Shown here: in pieces, positions 10,801-19,697 of the stretch
Position numbering within the stretch: the stretch's first letter is position 1
How the letters are laid out: every line of letters begins with the position of its first letter
Assembly (NCBI GenBank): GCA_036939755.1
Contig: JALLAZ010000456.1
Location: 1 to 24,591, forward strand
Reading direction: 5' to 3'
DNA: 24,591 nt
DNA from: Stephanodiscus triporus
Taxonomy: Eukaryota > Bacillariophyta > Thalassiosirophyceae > Thalassiosirales > Thalassiosiraceae
The notes under the pieces: model-generated
What the model saw: the letters and a program-made list of their open reading frames with translations, nothing else
Databases searched by the model: none
Told to the model about the DNA's origin: nothing
Translations under genes and position numbers: made by a program

Positions 10801-11352
10801 CTCGTCGTCGCTTATCATCCCCCCCCCCGCCCCCTCCCCCCCCTCCACCTCGTTGTTCGGACGATCTCCCCCCCCCCCGCCGTAATAGATGTCGTCCAGC
10901 GCGCGCAGCCTCGCGGACAACGCCGAAAGCTCGGCGTACGCCGCCCTCTCGTCATCGTCCAAGGAGGACGTCGACGATGGCCCGTCGTCGTCTTGTGGCC
11001 GCCTCGAGGAGGCCGTCGCGCGGCGCGTCGTCCAGGGCGGCGCGGCGGCGCGATGGTACGACGACGACGACGACGGGGGGGGTCGCGGGCGCATGCCGGC
11101 GGGCAACGACCTCGTCCGTCGACGCCACGACGACGAATATGAATACGTCGTCATCGATCCGCCCGCCGACGTCATCATCGCCGCGACGGCGTCGCGCCTA
11201 GTCCCGAGGCGGGGGGGGAAGGCGAGAAGGCTTCGCGACGTCATCGGGGACGCCGAGGCGGCTACTGCGACGGCGACGAGGATCGCGACAATCGCCGGCG
11301 GCGCCACACCCGACGATGACGACGACGACGATCGGTGCGGGGGAGTATTCAT
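7845..11352 (-). CDS. ligA: NAD+-dependent DNA ligase (LigA), probably plastid-targeted
   Basis: Two exons, 11352-8631 and 8557-7845, flank a 73-base intron (GTAGGT...TTCCTTAG) and encode 1144 residues. Bacterial LigA is ~670; the excess is leader plus Ser/Asp/Gly insertions. Domain Ia has YY and SDDEYDAL (~156-188). The adenylation domain has the nucleotidyl-accepting Lys in EPKIDG (Lys332), then EIRGEV, DGVVYK and PRWAIAHKF. The OB fold has VGRTGALTPVA and SRASLHN. Zinc Cys are at 790, 793, 843 and 850. HhH repeats follow, then a BRCT domain at 1066-1142. It seals nicks using NAD+. Residues 1-50 have a Ser-rich start, a hydrophobic core (IVAILVAVAVAASA) and a LLAFPPR segment, resembling a diatom bipartite plastid presequence; targeting is inferred. 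The zinc module is unusual: 49 residues between Cys pairs and a CX6C second pair. Confidence 0.93.
9960..10000. repeat. GTCGGC hexanucleotide microsatellite inside ligA
   Basis: Consecutive GTCGGC units encode an Asp-Ala run on the minus strand within a ligase insertion. Neighbouring CGTCGT and GACGAA runs encode further Asp/Ser stretches. These likely arise by slippage. Confidence 0.7.
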
Positions 11353-11838
11353 GCACTACGTCGCTCTCCGGCCTCCGGACGAAGATGACGGCATCGGAGG
11401 CTCCCTGTCGCCGGGGTCGCTGCTGCCGTGAGACTTGTTATTTTTGTGTCGGGGTTTGTGGCGGGCCGGCCCCCTCTACTCTTTGTACCTTCTGCCACAA
11501 ACACCCGTCCCGCCCTTCCTCAAGCTCCATTGGCCCATCTTTGATTGCAATATCATCGTCCGAGGACCTGACATCATGCTCTTGTACCCATTCGCAGCTG
11601 ATCTCATTTCTAGCGAGCAAGCTTGTTCCCTTCTGCAGGAGAGCATTGTTTTTGAGGAACCATGGAGAGGTGTAAAACAAGAGTTCACTGACTGCATTTT
11701 TACTACAAGCTGCGTTAATCAAGAAATACCTACTGCAAATGTAAAACACATATCCCCACTTTTGACCCACCAGACACAAGTTAATGATCATCTGGCACCG
11801 TGACTGCCACCGAATGCCCATTCTGAGCTTTGGCGGCA
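11353..11838. other. Intergenic region with ambiguous coding-like sequence
   Basis: 486 bases lie between the ligase start and the FAD-oxidase stop. Several overlapping frames look coding-like. On the plus strand, about 11576-11671 reads as a short block (LLYPFAADLISSEQACSLLQ, then FEEPW) that faintly resembles the start of AlkB-type dioxygenases. On the minus strand, 11438-11700 gives an acidic Ser/Asp-rich reading. None has a clear start, splice structure or catalytic motifs, so no gene is called. Confidence 0.3.
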
Positions 11839-13386
11839 TTAATCCATATAATGAGCAAATGGATGATAACGAAATCGATTGCTCGGATCGTGCTTCTTCT
11901 TGATGGCCCTGACGAGGTCGCGATTCTCCCTCCCGCCGAAAACCTCGTCCCCGTCGGGAAGGAGTGCCGTCGGATCGTCCGATTGACCGTGAGTTCCGCT
12001 AAAATCGACCATGAGACCGCGGCCGCGCATTTCCTTCGCGTCGGCAATGACGCCGTGAACCTCCGCCAGGATGCTCGATTTGTCCCCCGCCGCGACGGTG
12101 CTGGAATCGTACGACACGATCATATCCGCGAAGAAGCTGCACTTGACATTTCCGGTGGGAAGGGGGGGGTCGCCATTCGCTCCCTCCGAGGCCGCTCCAC
12201 CTAGGGTGCGGATCTCGACAATTGTGAGCGGCGCCTTCTCGAGGAAGCTTCCGAGCCACCTGTCAAGGAGAAAGTCGAGCACTTCGTCGCCGGGGATTCC
12301 TTCCGTTCCTATGCTATGATCCATCCGAACTAGCGGGTTCCCCTTCATCCCGTCGATCACCCCCCATAGGCTGGAGGCGGCATCGAACCACGATTTATGG
12401 GAAGTCACGGCGTCGGCGACGATGGGAGCGCCGCATTCCGTTGCGGCCTGTCGCAAAGGCGCGACGAATGCTTCCGGGTCTCCGTCGAAGGAGTCGTAGA
12501 ACATCAGAGTACAAATGACGGTGAAGTCGGACGTCGTCACAATCTCCATTGAGGTCGACGGTGGCGAGGGCAACATGACGCTGTCCTTCATGAACGAGAG
12601 CGCCTTCTTTAGGAAAGCCTTGGCGGTAGATTTAGCTGAACACGCGACGACCAGACTCCCGCCCGATCGGAAGGACGATTCGTCCTCCATCCTAATCGTC
12701 AAGGAGGTAACGACCCCCATCGCCGATCCTGCGCCGAGACACGCTCGAAACAAGTCCTCGTCGCCTCCCTCTCCGCCGATCGATCCGGCAGACGACGACG
12801 GTGAGGACAGCGTCCTGACGTCTCCGTTGGCCAGGACCACCTCCAACCTCGTGACGCGCTGGCCGAGCATCCCCAATCGACGTCCGAAATATCCCGATAT
12901 GCCCCCATTCAACACGTACCCGGTCACCCCCACCGTCGGCCCGGTCCCGATGGGGAGCGCACATTTCGCCTTCGCGCATGTTTCCGCGAGCTGACGAAAC
13001 AGGACGCCACCGCCCACCGTCACCTCCCTCGTTTCGTCGTTCACGGTCATCGACGTCATGTGCTTCATGTCGAGTATCAGCGTTTTCTGCCGCTCGTCCT
13101 CTTCCGTCCCACTGCCGGCGGAACCGCCGCCCGCGAGGAAGGCCGGCCACGTGGCAACGTTCGAGGAGGAATGGCCGCCGCAGACCACGGCGATTGCGCG
13201 GTCCCGATGTGCGACGTCGGAGAGCAATTGCGATACCTCGAGCGTCGACTTTGGAAAGACAACGATGGCGCTTGTGGCAGCGGCGGGGTCATCGTCGTTC
13301 TTTCCCGCCTTCTCGGCGAACTCTTCTTCCTTATTGCCGCTGAGGGACCACGTTCGGTCGCTGAACCAGTTGCTGCCCTCGGACAT
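11839..13386 (-). CDS. FAD-linked oxidase of the berberine-bridge-enzyme-like / FAD_binding_4 family
   Basis: Single-exon 515-residue frame from the ATG at 13384-13386. The N-terminal PP-loop FAD domain shows VVFPKSTLEVSQLL, then VVCGGHSS with His72 as the expected 8-alpha-N-histidyl FAD attachment. VGGGVLFRQL and a GPTVGVTGYVLNGGISG loop follow. The C-terminus DPSNRFRYHPF matches the BBE motif. Such enzymes oxidise alcohols, sugars or secondary metabolites with O2 or another acceptor; the substrate cannot be told. The second covalent FAD Cys of bicovalent members is replaced by Gly149 (IGTGPTVG), so only His linkage is expected. No N-terminal signal is seen, unlike many plant and fungal secreted members, suggesting an intracellular protein. 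It lies on the same strand as ligA, 486 bases upstream, with no sign of co-transcription. Confidence 0.88.
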   Translation of the reverse strand: MSEGSNWFSDRTWSLSGNKEEEFAEKAGKNDDDPAAATSAIVVFPKSTLEVSQLLSDVAHRDRAIAVVCGGHSSSNVATWPAFLAGGGSAGSGTEEDERQKTLILDMKHMTSMTVNDETREVTVGGGVLFRQLAETCAKAKCALPIGTGPTVGVTGYVLNGGISGYFGRRLGMLGQRVTRLEVVLANGDVRTLSSPSSSAGSIGGEGGDEDLFRACLGAGSAMGVVTSLTIRMEDESSFRSGGSLVVACSAKSTAKAFLKKALSFMKDSVMLPSPPSTSMEIVTTSDFTVICTLMFYDSFDGDPEAFVAPLRQAATECGAPIVADAVTSHKSWFDAASSLWGVIDGMKGNPLVRMDHSIGTEGIPGDEVLDFLLDRWLGSFLEKAPLTIVEIRTLGGAASEGANGDPPLPTGNVKCSFFADMIVSYDSSTVAAGDKSSILAEVHGVIADAKEMRGRGLMVDFSGTHGQSDDPTALLPDGDEVFGGRENRDLVRAIKKKHDPSNRFRYHPFAHYMD

Positions 13387-13519
13387 GGTGGACTTTGAGA
13401 TCGGATCTTTGACGTGTTTTATGATGGCTCAATCTCGTCCAGACATCTTGTGGTGAGGGACAGACCGAGGGGGCCACGTGGTCTGCTACAGGACCCTTGA
13501 CATCCCCCTGACCGGATGA
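13387..13519. other. 5' flank of the FAD oxidase up to the transposon edge
   Basis: Presumed promoter of the minus-strand oxidase. No motif can be assigned. It ends with the 7-base CGGATGA (13513-13519) that recurs at the other side of the transposon. Confidence 0.35.
13513..13519 (+). repeat. Left copy of candidate target-site duplication CGGATGA
   Basis: CGGATGA lies 3 bases outside the perfect core of the left inverted repeat. The same 7-mer occurs at 19213-19219, 2 bases outside the right repeat. Confidence 0.5.
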
Positions 13520-13522
13520 AGC

Positions 13523-13548
13523 GTACCCTAGTTTGGTTTGGGTGGTCA
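13523..13548 (+). repeat. Left terminal inverted repeat of the candidate transposon
   Basis: It starts GTACCCTAGT and carries GGTCA at 13544-13548, pairing with 19185-19210. Confidence 0.55.
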
Positions 13549-13785
13549 GCTGGCGGTCAAACCCCTGTAGAAGCCTACGTAGGAATTAAAAAGCTGTACC
13601 AGGGTATTTTGTATGGGGGATCCGGTCGGTCGGTCATACCTGGGTCTAATACGCAACTTTTTTTTGTGCAGTCTTGCTGTCTCACCCCCCAAAATTAGGC
13701 ACTGATAACTGCATTGATATGCAGCAGCTTGTACAAATCAACATTAACATTACCGATCATTATTTTTAGTTTATCTTTACCTGGA
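13549..13785. other. Transposon left subterminal region
   Basis: Non-coding sequence between the left inverted repeat and the transposase stop. It holds GGTCAA and CTGTACCAGGG segments that resemble sequence near 19285-19320, outside the right end, suggesting related repeats are common in this genome. Confidence 0.4.
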
Positions 13786-16700
13786 CTAACAGCCATACAA
13801 GTCCAACACTACAGCAGTACCTTCACTGCTCATTGGCAGACTTACAATATCATTGAGAGACTTGATGCAATATACATGAGTTGGCCCCCATTGGCCTTCC
13901 TTCGCCAGTTGTACTTCCGTCAATAATGCTCCTTTCTTCTCCATTAATTGTGCTAAGAAATGCACATTTGCCATCTTTTTAGGGTCGTTCGGTCTGTAAG
14001 CAAACTTGTCCTCTACTGCCATATACCACTTGTTGTAGGTTTTGGTGAAGAAGGAAAGAACTCGATAGTGCTCAAGTGTTTTTTTGGATTTGTTCTGTGG
14101 GCCATGTATGCACTGTAACACAACAAGGCTGTTCCGAGTGACAAATTTCTGTTCAGGCTCAACACCATTATCCTTTCCCTCCACCGTTGCTGCATGCACC
14201 CCTCCCCCCCCTGTCCCGCTCTCCTTGGCCTTGAACCACCTTTGATTACGTGACATGTATTTGCTCTGACTATGAATAGATCCAGATGACAATTTTCCTA
14301 ACTCAAGCAATTGTATGAAATTTAGAGCCAAACCACTAACAGCTTCCAAATTCTTGCAATTGATCAACTCTGTAAATACATCAATGCAATTTGATGAAGT
14401 TGGACTACCATCATCACTTTTAGTTGGGCTTACAGCACATCCATGCTTGTCGCCATCCTGATCCTGGAGTATGTCGTCATTATCATCCTTGTTGTCCACA
14501 TCTGACGCTGATTCTATGTTACATTCATTGATAAACGATACATGCGATGCAATCATTTCAGGTGACAGCGCAGTGGCAGTATCATTACCAATGGCCATGG
14601 CATTGTTATCCTCATCCATCCCATCATTATTTACTTCATCAGTGCTGTTATTATCCAATACATCCGGTGTGTTATTAGTGGCATCATTGTTGGCTGCGCT
14701 TCCTCTCTCTGACTCATCTCCACGTCCTCTCTTGTCCAATTTTGGAGGCTTGAAGAATTCTGAAATTAGGTCTTTCAAATCCAATGGCGTGGCAATGTTT
14801 GCAACAAACGGTGATAGTCCATTTCCCTGCTCAATACCAAATAAATTAAGGAAGCTTGTAGTTATTGCATTTGAATACTCAATCACACCCCGGACTTCAT
14901 CCCACAATGAACTAACAGCAGATTTGTCGAGAGAAGCATGCACCCTACCATTACACTGTTTATCATTTGGACTATTGTCATCCCTCATACTTGCAACATA
15001 CTCCTCAAACGTTGACTGATACCCCGAAACTCCATCCTTAGACCTATAAGTCTTCAATTGACTACTAAAGATTGCATCAAGTTTGATATTTGTCTTCTGC
15101 ACTATACAGATGAGTTGATCCATGTTGAACTCCCTCGAAGAATGGATGTGTCCCCACCACGTTACGGCCGCTCATGTCGACCTAGCTTTTGGATTTTTGT
15201 CAGAAATCTGGGCTACTCCCAGGCAATAAGTGATGGTGAAATGCGGTGAAGTTGAACTCCCTCGAAGAGGTCATAGTCCTCCACATCCCATATGTGTGTT
15301 CATTACATTCTGAAGTGTTTCGCCTTGGGTGATAGACGTCATCTCGTGTGATAAGGAAGAGAATGCCAACTGTTTCCATTAACATATTGCGCTTATTTGC
15401 CATCATCGTACTTCCACTGGTGTGAAATGAGGTAAACCAAATCAATGTAACCCATGAGTATACAGCTTGATCACACCAATGCAACATTCTTGAATTAACA
15501 GCAAAGGCCCGGAGTCTCACAAATACAAGTGAAATCACTGTAACGGCATGGTTACCAACATCACAATTCATTCTGTGTTGCAATGCAAGGTTGTGCAATT
15601 TCAGAATTGTGTAAGCAGATGCCAACTTTAGCAATAGAGCATCGGATGCAAAATCTTCTACCCTCCACAGCTTCTGATTGACTTTTGCTAGACGGATAAG
15701 TGCTGGATCAAAAACGTAGGCTCCGATTGATGCAGGTGATGAACCACCAAGTACGTGGTACCTGGAATTCTTCACGTTGTGATTAGTATCTGGCAACGAC
15801 ACGTAATTTATCTTCCCATCTAGGTAATCCAAAATGACTTCTTTATTCCACTGTACATCAGTGGATACTGATACTCCATCTGTTGCAGTGTTCAACAATA
15901 TAGAATTCCCATCTTCAATTGTTGCATGGAGACAAGCATTAACAACTTCCTGTCCAAAGTTGCTTTGCTCATTAATGGACTGTGGATGACCAACAAGTGT
16001 GTAATACGGAGTTGTTCCGGGAGGGGTACATTGGAAGGACAGCACACATACTTTGATCTCAGATGCCGCTTCCCCTTTCTCTCCATTGACACACTCGCCC
16101 AAAAATTTTGCAACTGCGTCACCACCATCATCATCGCAAGAGTTACTTTGTGGAAGTGGCAGAAAATGGTTGGGGTATACCCCTCCAACTACAGCATTGC
16201 CATCGATAGAATAGTGTATCTGAAAGGACTTCGATAGTACTGTACCATCAAAACCAGCAGTGAATGCAACTAGTTCAGCGAGCCCAGCTTCTACGCAACG
16301 CATCCTTATCTTCTGTATATGATCCTTGATTCTATACACCATCTCATCCTCATCTAGGGCAATGAATGGATCAGATCGTTTCTTACTGGTTATGCGAGCA
16401 ATGTGTCTTACTGAGACAGAGCATAGATTCGCTGACACAAACTGGAAAGCTTTTCTGTCACCACTTGCTGATAACGCCAACATGAAATTTAGCACTCTCT
16501 GACTGTACTGCGGATTTCTATCACCTTCTGCCTTTGCAACAAAAGCTGTCATCAAACCGACAATCAAATTTCCTCTAAAGGCCTCAGATGTTAGATACAG
16601 ACGGTTGAAATTAGACAGGAATTTATCCATACTGGGCATCGAATCAGATTGTCCTTCAATAGATATGGCGCTCAGGGTAGTTTGGTTCATTGATTCGTGA

Positions 16701-17894
16701 AATTTGACTTGCATTGATATTCTCTTCTTCAGATCTTGCCCCATCCTGCTAAACGTATTGTCGTTTGCGTGCTGAAAACTTTTCATGAAATCAAGATCTC
16801 CGGATGTAATAGAAGACCGACTTATAACGTCAAGTCCCGAAACGATTTTACCACCGCGGTTTTCTATGGTCTGTTTGATTTTCCGACCACTCAAACGACT
16901 GTTCCATAAGCATTACTGAGTGAGAATATAACAAGCAACGCTGTTTAAGTAAGATTCATAAAAAACAGTAACTGACTTACGAAAGATGACAGCAGTTCAA
17001 ACACTGATAAACTTTAGACCTCATCTGATATGTGACTGTATTGGGGGTACACAAAACTGCAAACACTTGTGACAATCCGTTCGATACCACTATTCCAGCC
17101 ACATACGTAGTCGATGATGAAATAGAACAATATTGAACATATGCTTGAATTTTTTTCTGCAATGATTTGTCATTCTTGTAGGCTATAATAATCCCCTCAC
17201 ATGTTCTTGATGCAATTGCAATAGAGTTAGTGGTGGCATTACATGGATCCTTCTGGGTAGCAGCGTGGGTTACCTGAGCAAAGTTAGTTGCATCGCATGG
17301 ATCCTCCGTCTCCGTAGCCTTTGTTGCTTGCACAATAGTAGCATCACATGTATCCTCCTTTGTAGTCACAGTCGTCGCAGGAGGCAAGAAAAATGCACCA
17401 ATGGTTTTCTGTTTCTTACGTAACTGATTCAGATTGTCTCTCTGCAATCTAGAGATGGTACCATTCGATTCCAACTGTTCAAGGCTGGACCGCTTTTGAC
17501 AAGAAACGTTATTTTTGTGAATGTCAGTGGCCTTGTGATCTATCCAGCGGGCTAAAGTGAAAGGACGACCCACTCTGCAAGGTATAACATTGTATGGGCG
17601 GCCTGTTTTCCAATTCACACCTCTGTCACAGACAGCACATTTAATCCACAAGCCGGAGTCACAATCAACTGAATCACACTCAGCATCACTGTGTGGAAGG
17701 GCAAGAAAATCATTTTTGGAAGAATTGATTGAAAATTTATGAATACTAGTATTTGTCTCAGTGTTCTGTGTTGCTGTAAAATCCTCTGGTGCTGTTTCCA
17801 TCTCAGTTACCATCGCCATCTCAGTCTCGTCTGTAACTGCTCCAGTTAGCCGCACCTCATCCGGGGATGACTCTTCGGATGCTTCATTGTCCAT
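13786..17894 (-). CDS. Transposase-like protein with N-terminal zinc finger, PIP box and RNase H-like core
   Basis: Exon 1 is 17894-16981. A clear 82-base intron (GTAAGT...GGAACAG, 16899-16980) leads to exon 2 from 16898. Exon 2 runs to about 15258. A 124-base GT-AG intron (15134-15257), or loss of a 127-base insert, joins it in frame to exon 3, which ends with TAG at 13786. The product is about 1300 residues. Exon 1 has a CX2C...H...H module (Cys86, Cys89, His120, His126) like a BED or other DNA-binding finger, then QKTIGAFF (162-169), a canonical PCNA-interacting motif, and three CDAT/CNAT-type repeats. Exon 2 has AGFDGTVLS (~519-527), NTATDGVS (~645) and DTNHNVKNSRYHVLGG (~675). This order resembles P-element/THAP9-type transposases. 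Exon 3 is Asn/Asp-rich, then globular. The transposase role is inferred from motifs and context. Confidence 0.62.
15124..15268 (-). repeat. 18-base direct repeat flanking a 109-base segment inside the transposase gene
   Basis: GTTGAACTCCCTCGAAGA is exact at 15124-15141 and 15251-15268 (plus-strand reading), 127 bases apart. The intervening sequence has a stop in the coding frame. Removing exactly 127 bases, or a 124-base GT-AG intron at 15134-15257, restores a single frame on the minus strand. Confidence 0.8.
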
Positions 17895-17984
17895 CTTTGT
17901 CGAGGTGAGTGATAAGAATGGATATGTTAGTATTTAATGGAAAAAATTGTACTCATCGTCTCCCTGCCCTCCAAGAAGACGGCG
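17895..17984. promoter_or_regulatory. Immediate 5' flank of the transposase-like gene
   Basis: A short AT-rich stretch lies between the start codon and the palindrome array. It is presumed to hold the core promoter of the minus-strand gene. No motif is assigned. Confidence 0.3.
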
Positions 17985-18815
17985 GTCGCCCTCCCCCTTT
18001 TCAGGGGAAGAGCGCAGCGCGGTGGCATTGGTCCTCGTTGCCCACCCCTTTTAAGGTGAGGCGCGCACACCCTCCACGACAATCGCCCTCCCCTTTTCAG
18101 GGGAGGCACACATGCCCACAACAACGATCACAGTCCCCTTTTTGCCCTCCCCCCTTTTTAGGGGAGGCGCGCGCGCACACCCTCCCCAACGATCGCCCTC
18201 CCCTTTTCAGGGGAGGCACACGTGTCCCAAAACATCTCACTCCTTGTTGCCCTCCCCATCTCAATTGAGGTGCGCACACCCTCAACAACGATCGCCCTCC
18301 CCATTTAGGAGAGGCAGACGTGCCCACAACAATCACAGTCCCCTTTTTGCCCTACCCCTTTTTCAGGGGAGGCACGTGAGACCAACGCCGCCGCCCTGCG
18401 CCCCCCCATGAAAAGTTAAGGGCGAGCCGCCGCGCCAAGCGCCTCCCCTGAAAAGGGAAGGGCATTTGGCCGCGCGACTCAGCTGAAAAAAGGGGGGTGC
18501 CATCTTGTGGAGGGCTCGCGCTCGCGCGCCGCCCCTGATGAAAAGGGGAGGGCGATCGTTGTGGAGGGCTCGCACGCCTCCCCTGAAAAAGGGGAGGGCA
18601 AAAAGGAGGACCAACGCCGCCACCCTGCAACCCCCCCTGAAAAGCGGAGGGCGATCGTCTGTACGATCATTGCCCTCCTCAACTTTTCAGGGGGGGGGGG
18701 CAGAGCGGCGACGTTGGTCCTTTTTGCCCTCCAATTTTCAGCAGGGGAGGCGCGCGAGCGCGACTGAGCCCTCCACGACGATCACCCTCCCCTTTTCAGG
18801 AGAGGTGAGCGGCAC
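17985..18815. repeat. GC-rich array of short palindromes with an internal inversion
   Basis: More than ten degenerate units of about 60 bases occur. The core is CCTCCCCTTTTCAGGGGAGG, a 7-bp stem with a 6-base loop, often preceded by CGATCGC and followed by CACACGTG- or CGCGCGCAC-like sequence. Units read in one orientation to about 18380, in the opposite one from about 18400 to 18660 (GGGGAGGGCGATCGTTGTGG), and back in the first to about 18815. The opposed blocks could fold into one long hairpin. Apparent open frames here simply read through the repeats. Confidence 0.8.
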
Positions 18816-19184
18816 GGCGGCGTGTCATCGAGGCACGTAATAGGCAAAATTATAAACGGGGCATCATATCGTACCTTCGGTTCAATTAGGGAGGAGGAGA
18901 ATGAGCAGGAGGCCGTGGGAGGTCAAGGCGCGCGCCTGCTTTTTCTCTCCTATTTTTGGAGAGGGAGACAATTAACCAACGCGCGTCGCATGCAAAATGC
19001 AAAGGTGCATCGCGCTCATCGTTCGTTGTGCTCGTCATGGTCAGTGGCGCGCGCACGGATCGGAGGAGGATCGGATCGGAGGAGGATCGGATGGGAGGAG
19101 GGGTGCGAAAGTATCGTAAGGGATTAGAGAAAGTTAGAGTAAAAAATAAAAATAAGCTCGCGCCAAAATTTATTTTGGCCCCAT
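18816..19184. other. Transposon right subterminal region
   Basis: Purine-rich sequence with GGATCGGAGGAGGATCGG repeats (about 19058-19100) and an AT-rich tail. The open frames are low complexity and unsupported. No gene is called. Confidence 0.4.
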
Positions 19185-19210
19185 TGACCGGATAATCTGT
19201 ACTAGGGTAC
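19185..19210 (-). repeat. Right terminal inverted repeat of the candidate transposon
   Basis: It ends ACTAGGGTAC at 19201-19210 and carries TGACC at 19185-19189, the complement of GGTCA in the left end at the same offset. Confidence 0.55.
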
Positions 19211-19212
19211 AA

Positions 19213-19219
19213 CGGATGA
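19213..19219 (+). repeat. Right copy of candidate target-site duplication CGGATGA
   Basis: Matches 13513-13519. Together with the inverted repeats it defines the insertion boundaries. Confidence 0.5.
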
Positions 19220-19293
19220 CGAATCCAGCCGGCAAGTGGAGCATCCAGTCAATGTACCATGGTTCACTCAGCAAGGCTTCCGGCGGTCAATTT

Positions 19294-19320
19294 TTTGTAC
19301 CAGGGTCGCCCTGGTACAAA
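19294..19320. repeat. Perfect 12-bp palindrome TTTGTACCAGGG / CCCTGGTACAAA
   Basis: Arms at 19294-19305 and 19309-19320 flank a 3-base TCG loop. A related GTACCAGGG occurs inside the transposon near 13597, so this may be a fragment of a related element. Confidence 0.75.
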
Positions 19321-19419
19321 CCTACATACGATGTCATGGGTCCTACTGTAGCTACCGTAGCCCAGGTTGTCAAAAAAATGGCGCGGCCAGACAAACAATG
19401 ACGATTTGTAACAATTCTG

Positions 19420-19697
19420 TACGTACCTACCATAGGATACCAGTCTCCAGTACAATTGCGACAAGGGAGAAAATCGAGATATTTTTCTTGGTACTGTTCC
19501 TACAGTTACTCTCAACGAGAAGCTAGGGGAAGCTCGTGGTTCCCCTAGCATCTCGTAGAGAGCTATGGTAGGAACAGTACGGAGGGAATTATCTCGATTG
19601 TCCCCTTTTTTGCGCTACAGTAGGAACAGTACGGAGGGAAATATCCCGATTTTTGCCTTTTTCGCAATTGTACTGGAGACTGTAGTATCGTACGTAC
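19420..19697. mobile_element. Fold-back (MITE-like) element of ~280 bases
   Basis: The two ends (TACGTAC...CAGTCTCCAGTACAATTGCG and its reverse complement before 19697) form imperfect inverted arms of about 80 bases. An inner hairpin has 13-bp perfect outer arms GTACTGTTCCTAC (19491-19503) and GTAGGAACAGTAC (19568-19580), and a GCTAGGGGAA/TTCCCCTAGC inner stem. The right half contains an extra partial duplication of the GGAACAGTACGGAGGGAA segment. There is no coding capacity, and no target duplication was identified. Confidence 0.65.

Larger units (their letters stand above)
13520..19212 (-). mobile_element. Candidate DNA transposon of ~5.7 kb with terminal inverted repeats
   Basis: GTACCCTAGT at 13523-13532 and its reverse complement ACTAGGGTAC at 19201-19210 face each other. 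Reading inward, both ends also share GGTCA at exactly the same offset (12-16 bases past the 10-mer), plus three further matches. That gives an imperfect 26-base inverted repeat with 18 of 26 identical. The 7-mer CGGATGA flanks both ends as a direct repeat. Inside are one large minus-strand gene with transposase-like features and a palindrome array. A short target duplication and a DxxHxxKN-type transposase fit a P-element-like cut-and-paste element, but superfamily assignment is inference. Confidence 0.6.

Noticed and set aside
9595..11431. Several plus- and minus-strand frames over the N-terminal part of ligA
   Set aside because: All arise from GC-rich Ser/Asp/Arg triplet repeats; the ligase frame carries every conserved motif.
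12515..13456. Plus-strand frames over the FAD oxidase
   Set aside because: Antisense shadows of a frame with clear FAD-binding and BBE motifs.
17985..18815. CRISPR array
   Set aside because: Units are degenerate, spacers are also repetitive, orientation flips inside the array, and the host is eukaryotic.
17909..18840. Overlapping frames on both strands through the palindrome array
   Set aside because: They simply translate the repeat units (PPLKRGG-like), with no independent support.
18886..19212. 108-codon minus-strand frame at the transposon right end
   Set aside because: Overlaps the terminal inverted repeat, has no domain and contains low-complexity Arg/Pro sequence.
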